Source of the DNA: Alphaproteobacteria bacterium SS10
GTDB lineage: Bacteria; Pseudomonadota; Alphaproteobacteria; TMED2
Assembly (NCBI GenBank): GCA_019192455.1
Contig: JAHCML010000003.1
Coordinates: forward strand, 539,294-603,293
Length of the DNA: 64,000 nucleotides
Direction of reading: 5' to 3'
The translations under genes were made by a program, and so were the position numbers. Below the pieces are notes generated by a model, which was not told the DNA's origin, did not search any database, and saw only the letters and a list, made by a program, of their open reading frames with translations. The first letter of the stretch is position 1. Every line of letters starts with the position of its first letter. Below, one piece after another: positions 36,218-44,040 of the stretch.

Positions 36218-36673
36218 TCAGCTGCGTCGGCTGGTTGGAATGACGGCGGTACCGTAGGCCAGCACCTCGATGGAGCCAACATTCCGTCGGCCACCTTTGA
36301 ACACCGATGATGTTTCCAGGCGGACGTTGAATATTGATGTGGCGCCCATTGATTTGGCCTCAGCCTTCATGCGCAGGATTGCCTCACGGCGACTACGGTC
36401 AATTAGGCTTTCATAAGTGCCCAATCGGCCACCGAAGATTTGCCGAAGGCCAGCGATAAAGCGCTTAAAATAGTCGACTGAGATCACCGCCGAGCCGCGT
36501 ACCAATGTAACCTTCGGCACGGTCTCACTCTCAGGCAGGTATTTGGATGAGATCACGAGGACGGGCTGCAGCTCAGCTTCCCGTTTTCGGATACTGGCGT
36601 AATGCCGCTTCTCGGTGATCGTGCCGACGCCATATCCCAGGATCATCAGCAAGATAAATAGACCGAATTCCAT
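36218..36673 (-). CDS. YbjQ-family protein with N-terminal membrane helix
   Basis: A 151-residue member of the YbjQ/UPF0145 family (often called heavy-metal-binding domain) that carries an extra N-terminal helix (FGLFILLMILGYGVG-like), so it is probably membrane-tethered. The core follows the family pattern: VTLVRGSAVISVDYFKRFIAGLR, then a helix with RSRREAILRMKAEAKSMGA and the final strand LAYGTAVI. It is six bases after a soluble paralogue and ten bases before the M48 protease. Confidence 0.8.
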   Translation of the reverse strand: MEFGLFILLMILGYGVGTITEKRHYASIRKREAELQPVLVISSKYLPESETVPKVTLVRGSAVISVDYFKRFIAGLRQIFGGRLGTYESLIDRSRREAILRMKAEAKSMGATSIFNVRLETSSVFKGGRRNVGSIEVLAYGTAVIPTSRRS

Positions 36674-36679
36674 GGCTGG

Positions 36680-37048
36680 TTACTCGGCCCGTTGGCTGGT
36701 CGGGACGCTGCTGCCGCCTTCACCGGCGGCGGCACGCTTGAGGACAACGGCAGTGCCATAGGCCATCAATTCGGACGCACCCTGGGTCACCGATGACGTA
36801 GCGAAACGGATGTTGAGAACAGCGTTGGCGCCAATAGCCTCGGCCTGTTCTTCCATGCGTTTCACAGCTTCCTCACGGCTATCGCGAAGCAGCTCGGTGT
36901 AGCCCTTAAGCTCACCACCGACGAGGTTCTTCAAGCCGGCCATAAAATCACGGCCTACATGCTTAGCCCGGACGGTGGAGCCCTGCACCACGCCCATATG
37001 CTTCACGACCCGGGCGCCGGGGACGTATTCGAGTGTTGTAAGGATCAT
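36680..37048 (-). CDS. YbjQ-family protein (UPF0145)
   Basis: A soluble YbjQ-type protein of 122 residues from the ATG at 37048 (MILTTLEYVPGARVV), preferred to 37108 because family members start at this strand. The core reads GSTVRAKHVGRDFMAGLKNLVGGELKGYTELL, then a charged helix, then ANAVLNIRFATSSV and LMAYGTAVVL. These proteins form pentamers or decamers in structural studies, but their function is unresolved. First gene of the YbjQ-YbjQ-M48 set. Confidence 0.85.
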   Translation of the reverse strand: MILTTLEYVPGARVVKHMGVVQGSTVRAKHVGRDFMAGLKNLVGGELKGYTELLRDSREEAVKRMEEQAEAIGANAVLNIRFATSSVTQGASELMAYGTAVVLKRAAAGEGGSSVPTSQRAE

Positions 37049-37130
37049 TGTGGTTCCATTCTTTGCGCTGGTGGCATCAGCACCATCGACCAATTCATCA
37101 TAAAGCAAAGCAGCTTATACTGCCCATTGC

Positions 37131-38111
37131 TTATATAGACGTCTCAGAATTCGATTTTGCTAGTGGATGGTGGTTCAAAACTGCCTCGCGCAGCCTTTTG
37201 CTCGAGACATGGGTGTAAATCTGGGTGGTCGTGATATCGGCATGACCAAGCAGTTGCTGCACCACGCGTAGGTCGGCGCCATGATCCAGTAGGTGGGTGG
37301 CAAAAGCATGACGCAAGACGTGTGGGCTGACCCTTGCAGGGTCGATCCCAGCCTCAATGGCTAATGCCTTCACCAACTGGCCGAAACGTTGGCGGGTGAG
37401 GTGCCCAGCGGCCGCCCGTGACGACGGGAAAAGCCAGCGATTATCCTCTGCCTTCTGGCCGTTCGGACAGAAAACCCCACGCATGGGGAGATAGGCATTT
37501 AGCGCAGCGCGGGCCGCATCGCCCAGCGGCACCAGCCGCTCTTTCCCGCCCTTGCCCTTAATCGTGGCAAAGCGCTGCTCCCGGTCGATGGAGTTGATCG
37601 GTAGGCCAACCAATTCCGATACCCGCAGCCCGGTGGCATAGAGTAGCTCAACCAGGCACAGCAAACGGGCCGCATCATGCTCGTCCCAGTTATTGGCAGC
37701 ATCGAGCAGGTCGAGAACCTCTTGCTCGCTCAATGTCTTAGGCAGGCGTCGTCCGGATTTTGGCGGATCGATATGGCGTGTTGGGTCGTCGACCCGCTGC
37801 CCCTCAGAGACCAGAAACTTAAAGAATTGGCGAAAGGCGGATAGGCGCCGTGCGGCTGTACGCGGGTTTACATCATCGGCGGCCAAGTGGCTGAAATAGT
37901 CGCGCAGGTGGTTTTCGGCCGCGTCCGCTGGTCCGACGCCCTTGCCATCAAGGAAGCCAGCCAAATCGGCCAGGTCACGCCGGTAAGCATCCCGGGTGTT
38001 TGCACTGGCACCGCGCTCGGCGGTCAGCATGTCCAGAAACGGCTCGAGTTGGCGGATGTTATCCGCCTTGGCTTGTTTGCCCGCCTTACTCGTCGTTCTG
38101 CCCTGTGCCAT
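37131..38111 (-). CDS. xerD: Site-specific tyrosine recombinase XerD
   Basis: With XerC it resolves chromosome dimers at dif. The 326 residues show an N-terminal core-binding domain (ERGASANTRDAYRRDL) and a complete catalytic set: Arg in LYATGLRVSEL, Lys in IKGKGGKERLVPL, HVLRHAFATHLL, the H of LLGHADITTTQIY and the nucleophile Tyr in IYTHV. It is a housekeeping recombinase by length and place near aroK/aroB/accA, not an integrase of a mobile element. Its start overlaps the end of the upstream gene by 26 bases. Confidence 0.95.
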   Translation of the reverse strand: MAQGRTTSKAGKQAKADNIRQLEPFLDMLTAERGASANTRDAYRRDLADLAGFLDGKGVGPADAAENHLRDYFSHLAADDVNPRTAARRLSAFRQFFKFLVSEGQRVDDPTRHIDPPKSGRRLPKTLSEQEVLDLLDAANNWDEHDAARLLCLVELLYATGLRVSELVGLPINSIDREQRFATIKGKGGKERLVPLGDAARAALNAYLPMRGVFCPNGQKAEDNRWLFPSSRAAAGHLTRQRFGQLVKALAIEAGIDPARVSPHVLRHAFATHLLDHGADLRVVQQLLGHADITTTQIYTHVSSKRLREAVLNHHPLAKSNSETSI

Positions 38112-39783
38112 CGAGATTTGCCGCCATTGCTGCGTTCAGCACGGCTTGCCTCGCCATGTCACGCGCTTCTTCCACTAGCCCGCCACGATGGAGGGCATCG
38201 GTCAACAGGGCGAGGGTTAGCGGCGATAACTCGGTTGAGCTGCGGTTACCAGCCAGCAACAGCGCCGCCATGCTGCGTTGGCCAAGGCTGGCATCACCTT
38301 CTGGCGCCGAAAGCAAGGCCGTGAGGGCGGCAAGGTCACCGTCATTGGCATCACCTGCTGGTGTTGCGAGGGCAGCAGCTAGGGCCTGAGTGGTTGGCGC
38401 CTGACCTGTACCGGCTAGGGCCGCCGCTGCCACCGCTTGAACCGGGGCGAATTCGTCGCTTTGTGGCAGGCTGGGCGGTGTGCCGGCGGGTTGCGCTAGA
38501 CGTTGGGCAAAGCTCGCGATCACCGCTGATGGATCCTGTCCGGCCTGACGCAGCCAAAGTGCGGCACGATCAGCCTCACCATGGGCGGCGAGCAGGAAGA
38601 ACGCCGCCGGTGCAATAACCTCGGTCCCCGGTCCTGGTTGGATTGTAGCTAGGCCACCAATAAAGGCCGGAACCAGTGCACCATCGATTGGTTTGGCACG
38701 CTCCCACGCAGCGGCTAGCAGCTGGGCCTTCGCGGCATCGAGGGTTTCACTAGCCAGCGCACTAAGTAATAGAGCTGCTTCCCCAGGGGTTCCCTGATCA
38801 GCGGTACCCAGCGGGTCCTCAAAGTCGGCCGTGCGGAACCCAGCGGAGGCGAGGCCACCCTGGAACTCATCAGCCTCAAGCCAGCCATGGCGGGCCAACA
38901 GGACCAGGCTGTCTAGTGCACCCGGTACATCCTTTAGCTCGCCATCTTGTTGGTTCAAATGTGCGAGGCGGGTTAGCAGTGTCGGGCTATCCGGCAAGCT
39001 GGCACCGGCCTTAATCAAGATGGTCAGTGCAACGGCTTGGTTAATGGGATCAACGGCGTCCAGCGGGTTCTCGATCCGGCTATCGGCGGCGAGGGCACTA
39101 GCGGCGGCCAAGACCGCGTCGTCGGTATCCCCGGCTTCCCGAAGCAGGTTGATCAGGAAGTTAGCGGCGCCGGTATTATTGTCGGCGAGCTGGCAGAGCA
39201 GATCGAGACGGTCCCAAAACCCGTCAGCGTTAATCCCATCAGGGTCATTGTCGCGGTCGGTTTCCCGCAAAACTACACAGGCGCCATCTTCATCCCCCTC
39301 AAGCAGGAGAGCCGTCGCTCGCAGACGGTCAGCCCGGGCCGCACCATTATTACGGGCGGATCGTGCAAGGCTTGCGGCCTCATCCAGATAGCCGAGCTTT
39401 AGCAGCGCTTCAGCCCGGTCGAGGGCAAAACTGGCATCACTGCCCCGCGGTGCGATGGCCGTGCTGGCCAGGGCGCGACGGGCCAGGCTTCTTAACGCTG
39501 GAACATGGATATCTGCCGGCGTGCTTTGAACCAGTGCTGATGCCAGCGCAGCGTCCGTGCTTTGCCAAAGGTTCAGCGACATGCCACCATCACGGCCTGG
39601 GTCTAGGATACCCAGGCCGGCACCGGGTTGGTTGCGGGTTAGCGGCACCTGTTGGACGCCGTCGCCACGCTGGGCCCAGGCGGCACCGGGCATCACCATG
39701 GTCAGGGTCAGGGTCAGGGTCAGGGTCAGGACAGCAGCCCCGATAAGGCGGCTAAATCGGTTATCGCTGCTGAAGGGCATCAT
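38086..39783 (-). CDS. Large secreted Ala/Leu-rich helical-repeat protein
   Basis: A 565-residue exported protein from ATG 39783 (a second ATG follows at once). The signal peptide has a core of alternating Leu-Thr (TLTLTLTLTM) and a cleavage site after PGAAWA. The rest is alpha-helical, rich in Ala, Leu and Asp, with repeat-like helix pairs (RADRLRATALLLEGDEDGA and AALWLRQAGQDPSAV) that recall TPR or Sel1-like solenoids. I do not recognise a family. Proteins of this kind are frequent between xerD and aroK in related bacteria. A small one-helix membrane protein precedes it with a 23-base overlap. Confidence 0.75.
   Translation of the reverse strand: MMPFSSDNRFSRLIGAAVLTLTLTLTLTMVMPGAAWAQRGDGVQQVPLTRNQPGAGLGILDPGRDGGMSLNLWQSTDAALASALVQSTPADIHVPALRSLARRALASTAIAPRGSDASFALDRAEALLKLGYLDEAASLARSARNNGAARADRLRATALLLEGDEDGACVVLRETDRDNDPDGINADGFWDRLDLLCQLADNNTGAANFLINLLREAGDTDDAVLAAASALAADSRIENPLDAVDPINQAVALTILIKAGASLPDSPTLLTRLAHLNQQDGELKDVPGALDSLVLLARHGWLEADEFQGGLASAGFRTADFEDPLGTADQGTPGEAALLLSALASETLDAAKAQLLAAAWERAKPIDGALVPAFIGGLATIQPGPGTEVIAPAAFFLLAAHGEADRAALWLRQAGQDPSAVIASFAQRLAQPAGTPPSLPQSDEFAPVQAVAAAALAGTGQAPTTQALAAALATPAGDANDGDLAALTALLSAPEGDASLGQRSMAALLLAGNRSSTELSPLTLALLTDALHRGGLVEEARDMARQAVLNAAMAANLDGTGQNDE
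39700..39729. repeat. Hexanucleotide repeat (GGTCAG)x5 inside a signal-peptide codon run
   Basis: Five exact tandem copies of GGTCAG on the plus strand (CTGACC on the coding strand) encode the Leu-Thr repeats in the hydrophobic core of the secreted protein at 38086-39783. Because the unit is six bases, gain or loss of copies adds or removes two residues without a frameshift. Confidence 0.92.
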
Positions 39784-39952
39784 CGGGAACCGGAATTGAG
39801 ACCTGGGCGCTTGGGGCTGGAAGTTGGGCACTGCCAAGATAGGCAACGCCACCGGCAACCAGGGCGGCAGCTAGGATCAGGATCGCAAGGGCGAATTTGA
39901 CGAGGAAGCTCCCGGCCTGTTTGGACCGTAAGCGGGCGGAATCGGATGCCAT
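39761..39952 (-). CDS. Small single-pass membrane protein
   Basis: A 63-residue protein from ATG 39952 (MASDSARLRSKQAG). A basic N-terminus is followed by one membrane helix (FALAILILAAALVAGGVAYLG) and a Pro-rich outer tail. The frame runs back to 40024, but the longer version has a polar, Pro-rich leader. Function is unknown. It overlaps the start of the large secreted protein gene and may be co-expressed with it; both are divergent from aroK. Confidence 0.6.
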   Translation of the reverse strand: MASDSARLRSKQAGSFLVKFALAILILAAALVAGGVAYLGSAQLPAPSAQVSIPVPDDALQQR

Positions 39953-40223
39953 GGTTGGGGGCCTAGGCTGTGAATTAAGCGTTTTGCCGAATGAATTCGG
40001 CGTCGGGGGCAGAGATAGCGCCAAATTCCGACGATTTTAAGGGGTAGATATTGGTTTCCATGGGGTTTCTTTCGGCCTGTAATGTGGAATTTCCCCACAA
40101 TCGGCACAAAACGGCGCTTTTTCACGTTTTGCTCCCTTGCCGAGAGGGCATGAACCCCTTAGAAGGGCGATCCGTGCCGGGTCGGAACTGGGCACGGCTT
40201 TGATTTATGAGGATAATGACGGC

Positions 40224-40796
40224 ATGACGCTGGATAAACTGGATCGTTCTATCGTGATGGTTGGCCTGATGGGTGCTGGCAAAAGCAGCATTGGCCGCCG
40301 CCTGGCAAATCGCTTGGGCCTGCCCTTTGTCGATGCCGATAATGAGATCGAGAAAGCCGCTGGCTGCACCATTACCGAGATCTTTGACCGGTTCGGTGAA
40401 GATGCGTTCCGCGATGGTGAGCGTAAGGTCATCAAGCGCCTGATGGATGGCGATGTGAAGGTTCTCTCCACCGGCGGCGGCGCCTTTATGGATGATGAGA
40501 CCCGCGCGCTGATCGGCGATAATGGCGTTTCGATCTGGTTGCGCGCTGATTTGGACCTGCTGGTTCAGCGCTGCTCTCGCCGCAACACCCGCCCTCTGCT
40601 TGAGAAGGGTGACCCGCGCGAGATCCTCAGCAACCTGATTGAAGAGCGCTATCCAGTCTATGGTGAGGCTGACATCACCATTGATGCTGGGGACCGCGAT
40701 CATGAAGACACCGTCGATCGTGTGATCGACTATCTCGAGTTATATCTCGAAAAAAACCCGCGCCGGGTTCGTGAACCCGAGCACGCCGGTAGCTAA
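40224..40796 (+). CDS. aroK: Shikimate kinase
   Basis: Phosphorylates shikimate at the 3-position in chorismate synthesis. ATG 40224 (MTLDKLDRS) gives 190 residues and avoids the implausible TTG leader from 40137. The ATP-binding loop is GLMGAGKSS; substrate contacts are in DADNEIE and the GGGAFMD loop; the lid arginine is in RRNTRPLL. The aroB gene follows, its first likely start 16 bases after this stop. Confidence 0.95.
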   Translation: MTLDKLDRSIVMVGLMGAGKSSIGRRLANRLGLPFVDADNEIEKAAGCTITEIFDRFGEDAFRDGERKVIKRLMDGDVKVLSTGGGAFMDDETRALIGDNGVSIWLRADLDLLVQRCSRRNTRPLLEKGDPREILSNLIEERYPVYGEADITIDAGDRDHEDTVDRVIDYLELYLEKNPRRVREPEHAGS

Positions 40797-40812
40797 CCTG
40801 CCAAGCGATAAG

Positions 40813-41958
40813 ATGATGAGCGACGCACCGCTACGCACAGTCCATGTGGATTTGGCGGGCCGTTCCTATGACATCGATATAGGCCAGGGCCTTTTGGCCC
40901 AGGCTGGTGCCAAGCTGACAGAGATGTTTGGCAACCGGATCTTGATACCGGTGGTCGATGCCGCCCTTACTGACACGCACCTTGCAACATTGATCACCAG
41001 CCTTGATGAGGCCGGTGCCAATTATGCTGAACCGGTGGTCGTGCCCTCTGGTGAGGCCAGCAAGGGCTGGGATGGCTTCTCCAAAACCGTTGAGGCGTTA
41101 CTGGATCGCGGTGTTGATCGGCAATCGGTGGTTTTGGCCCTTGGTGGCGGTGTCATCGGTGACTTGGCTGGCTATGCGGCCGCGAGCACCATGCGCGGCC
41201 TCGATTTCGTACAGATACCGACCACACTCTTGGCCCAGGTGGATAGTGCGGTTGGTGGCAAGACCGGGATCAATACTCGCCATGGCAAGAACCTAGTTGG
41301 CGCGTTCCACCAGCCCCGCCACGTTTTGATCGACACCGACACCCTTGCAACCCTGCCGCATCGTGAGATGCGCGCCGGTTATGCCGAGGTGCTGAAATAC
41401 GGTCTGTTGGGCGATGCCGAGTTCTTTGATTGGCTAGAAGCCAACGGCCAGGCGGTTCTGGATCGTGATGCCGAACCCTTAACGGAAGCCATCGCGCGAA
41501 GCTGTGCTGCTAAGGCTGCGATTGTCGCCGCCGATGAGCGTGAGGCCGGGCAGCGCGCGCTGCTGAACCTTGGGCATACCTTTGCCCATGCCCTGGAGGC
41601 TGAGGCCGGTTATGACGGCAGCCTGCTGCATGGCGAGGCGGTATCGATCGGCATGGCGCTCGCCTACCGCCTATCAACCGCGCTTGGATACTCCGAGGCC
41701 GCGCATATTGATCGAGTTGAGGCCCATCTATCTGGCCACGACATGCCGGTTTTGCCGTTTACCGGGAATTGGCGTCGTGCCTTATCTGCTGATCGCCTGC
41801 TGAACCATATGCGCCTTGATAAGAAGGCTGAGGGTGGTCGCCTGACCTTTATCCTCGCCCGTGGGATTGGTGATGCCTTTGTCAGCCGCGACGTTGATGA
41901 GGCAGCCGTGACGCCAATCCTCGACGAATTTCTGGCCCGGATTGCCGCCGCTGCCTGA
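40813..41958 (+). CDS. aroB: 3-dehydroquinate synthase
   Basis: Cyclises DAHP to 3-dehydroquinate, the second step of the shikimate pathway, with NAD and zinc. A GTG at 40771 opens the frame inside aroK, but the paired ATGs at 40813 and 40816 are better starts. Landmarks are ALGGGVIGDLAGYAAA, the QIPTTLLAQVDSAVGGKTGI active-site stretch, and the zinc ligands in LNLGHTFAHALE and LLHGEAVSIGM. It is cotranscribed with aroK in most relatives. Confidence 0.96.
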   Translation: MMSDAPLRTVHVDLAGRSYDIDIGQGLLAQAGAKLTEMFGNRILIPVVDAALTDTHLATLITSLDEAGANYAEPVVVPSGEASKGWDGFSKTVEALLDRGVDRQSVVLALGGGVIGDLAGYAAASTMRGLDFVQIPTTLLAQVDSAVGGKTGINTRHGKNLVGAFHQPRHVLIDTDTLATLPHREMRAGYAEVLKYGLLGDAEFFDWLEANGQAVLDRDAEPLTEAIARSCAAKAAIVAADEREAGQRALLNLGHTFAHALEAEAGYDGSLLHGEAVSIGMALAYRLSTALGYSEAAHIDRVEAHLSGHDMPVLPFTGNWRRALSADRLLNHMRLDKKAEGGRLTFILARGIGDAFVSRDVDEAAVTPILDEFLARIAAAA

Positions 41959-41988
41959 ACCCACCTACATTAAGATCCAACCACGTCA

Positions 41989-42008
41989 CCCGCGAACGGC
42001 TTCGCGGG
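41989..42008 (+). other. Perfect hairpin in the aroB-corC gap
   Basis: CCCGCGAA and TTCGCGGG pair perfectly over eight bases with a CGGC loop, 25 bases before the corC start. No T-tract follows, so it is more likely an mRNA-stability or translation element than a terminator. Confidence 0.45.
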
Positions 42009-42033
42009 CGCAACCTTATGGGATTGAGACATC

Positions 42034-43341
42034 ATGGATATCTGGTTGACCGCAGGTGCTGTCACCGTACTGCTGATCCTTTCTGGCTTCTTCTCCGGCT
42101 CTGAGACTGCATTGACCGCGGCCTCCCGGGCGAAGATCCACCAGCTTGCCGAAGCCGGTAACAAGCGCGCGGATATTGTGAACCGCCTGCGTGAGAATAA
42201 GGAACGGCTGATCGGTGCCATTCTCTTGGGCAATAACCTGGTCAACATCCTGGCCACGGCCTTGGCGTCTAGTCTGCTGATCCAACTGTTTGGTGAGGCG
42301 GGGGTTGCCTATGCCACCCTTGGGATGACCGTGCTGGTCCTGATCTTTGCTGAGGTGCTGCCTAAGACTTATGCCATCCGGCATGCAGACAATGCGGCCT
42401 TGTTGGTTTCTCCAATCATCCGTGCGGTGGTTTTTATCCTGGCCCCAATCACCGGCGCCATCACCGGCGTTGTGCGGGTCATTCTAAAGGCGCTGGGCGA
42501 TACCGGCGATCAGGTTGGCTTGGCTGGCAACCTTGAGGAGCTGAAGGGCGCCATTGAGCTTCACCGGGCTGAGGATGAGGTGGAAAAGGAAGAGATCCGG
42601 CATGAGCGGGCGATGCTGCGTTCCGTGCTGGAGCTACAGGAGATTGAGGTGGGTGAGATCATGACCCACCGACGCGAGATGGTGACCATCGATATTGGCC
42701 TTCCGAATGCTGAGATTGTCGATCAGGTCCTCTCAGGCCGTCACACGCGTATCCCGGTTTATGAGAATGAGCCGGATAACGTCATTGGCGTCTTGCACGC
42801 CAAGGACCTGCTTCGGGCCGTACGGGCCGTTGGCGATGATATGGATGCCCTGGATATTCGGGAGACGGCGGCCAAGCCTTGGTTCATCCCAGACACGACT
42901 AGCCTGTTTGACCAACTCCATGAATTCCGTGAGCGGCGTGAGCACTTCTCCCTCGTTATTGACGAGTATGGTGCCTTGCAGGGGGTTGTGACGCTTGAGG
43001 ATATCTTGGAAGAGATCGTCGGCGAGATTGATGACGAGCATGATGCGCCCGTCTCAGGCGTCCGCCGTCAGGGGGATGGCAGCTACCTGGTCCAGGGATC
43101 GGTCACTATCCGCGATCTGAACCGGGAGTTTGAGTGGAAGCTGCCGACCGAGGATTACTCAACCGCTGCTGGCCTTGTCCTGCATGAGGCCCGGCGTATC
43201 CCTGAGGTGGGGCAGCAATATGCCTTCTACGGGTTGAGCTTTGAGATCCTGCGCCGGCAGCGCAATCAGATCACCCTGCTACGAATTCGCCCTCTAGAGG
43301 TGGATACGGTGCCAGAGGGTGGTGAGGCCGCTGATAACTAG
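42034..43341 (+). CDS. HlyC/CorC family transporter (CNNM domain and CBS pair)
   Basis: A 435-residue inner-membrane protein. It has the DUF21/CNNM membrane domain (GFFSGSETALTAASRAKIHQLAEAGNKRA, then LGNNLVNILATALASSLL), two CBS domains (from IMTHRREMVTIDI to VIDEYGALQGVVTLEDILEEIVGEI) and the C-terminal CorC/HlyC domain. Members handle magnesium or cobalt ions or affect their efflux. This family commonly follows aroB in Alphaproteobacteria. A bidirectional terminator ends the unit. Confidence 0.92.
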   Translation: MDIWLTAGAVTVLLILSGFFSGSETALTAASRAKIHQLAEAGNKRADIVNRLRENKERLIGAILLGNNLVNILATALASSLLIQLFGEAGVAYATLGMTVLVLIFAEVLPKTYAIRHADNAALLVSPIIRAVVFILAPITGAITGVVRVILKALGDTGDQVGLAGNLEELKGAIELHRAEDEVEKEEIRHERAMLRSVLELQEIEVGEIMTHRREMVTIDIGLPNAEIVDQVLSGRHTRIPVYENEPDNVIGVLHAKDLLRAVRAVGDDMDALDIRETAAKPWFIPDTTSLFDQLHEFRERREHFSLVIDEYGALQGVVTLEDILEEIVGEIDDEHDAPVSGVRRQGDGSYLVQGSVTIRDLNREFEWKLPTEDYSTAAGLVLHEARRIPEVGQQYAFYGLSFEILRRQRNQITLLRIRPLEVDTVPEGGEAADN

Positions 43342-43378
43342 GGCCGCCGCCCGCGAGGGTGCATAAGGCACAAAGAAA

Positions 43379-43412
43379 AACAGCGCCTGGCGATGCCGAG
43401 GCGCTGTTTTCG
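43379..43412. terminator. Bidirectional terminator between corC and the 97-residue gene
   Basis: A perfect ten-base stem (AACAGCGCCT at 43379-43388, AGGCGCTGTT at 43399-43408) has A-rich sequence before and T-rich sequence after, so it can serve both convergent genes. Confidence 0.88.
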
Positions 43413-43433
43413 TAACTCTTGAACGTCGTTCGT

Positions 43434-43727
43434 TTAGAACGGTCGCATGTCACGCTGACGCTGCAGGGTAGGCGTGTCTGCCTGCACAGTGGCCAGTGCT
43501 GGTTGCATTGCTGGCTGACGCGCTTCCATGATTTGCTCAACCAGGTTGCGAACGGTGTCACGGCCAGATTCCAGGACGTTACCGACGGTTTGGCCCATGG
43601 ACTTCAAAATCTCACCAGCACTCATGTTGCTACGGCTTTGAAGCAGCGAAGCACCGGGCGTGCCGCCCATGCTTTCATAAGTAAAGCCACTATCCATCAT
43701 ATCGGAACCAGCAGGCGTATTTTTCAT
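43434..43727 (-). CDS. Small orphan protein, 97 residues
   Basis: A soluble protein rich in Met, Gln, Ser and Gly with one likely amphipathic helix (ILKSMGQTVGNVLESGRDTV). I do not recognise it. Support for a real gene: AGGA nine bases before the ATG, a shared strong terminator after it, and its own 313-base upstream region. It is probably transcribed alone. Confidence 0.6.
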   Translation of the reverse strand: MKNTPAGSDMMDSGFTYESMGGTPGASLLQSRSNMSAGEILKSMGQTVGNVLESGRDTVRNLVEQIMEARQPAMQPALATVQADTPTLQRQRDMRPF

Positions 43728-44040
43728 CGGTCTATCCTGGTTGCGGTCGAAACGGTCTCTTCAACTCCGACCTTAGTCTTTCTGATAAGGATGAAAGCGC
43801 ATATTTTTCACACTGTGCAAGCCCTAAATTCGCAACAAAATTATAATGTCATGAAAGCTGGTGTATCAGATATTTCAACCACACTTTCCATATGTTTTGC
43901 GGCGCAATAAAGTGTTTCTTGTAGTTGTTGGCCCATTGAATCATGCTTTCGCCATGGGCAAGGGCTACTCAGTACACGCAAATTTTTCGGAATCTTGAGC
44001 TCGTGAACGGTAGCTTGAAACAAATGTTCACATCCGGCTG
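43728..44040. other. Non-coding gap upstream of the 97-residue gene
   Basis: This 313-base stretch is AT-rich from about 43800 to 43930 and carries no convincing gene. It must hold the promoter of the 97-residue gene on the minus strand. No clear palindrome or RNA structure was found by eye. Confidence 0.6.

Noticed and set aside
37131-38111. Tyrosine recombinase as the integrase of a mobile element
   Set aside because: Length, sequence and neighbourhood match housekeeping XerD, and there is no attachment site or phage gene.
43841-44023. A 60-codon minus-strand frame upstream of the 97-residue gene
   Set aside because: No ribosome site, no family resemblance and AT-rich chance composition.
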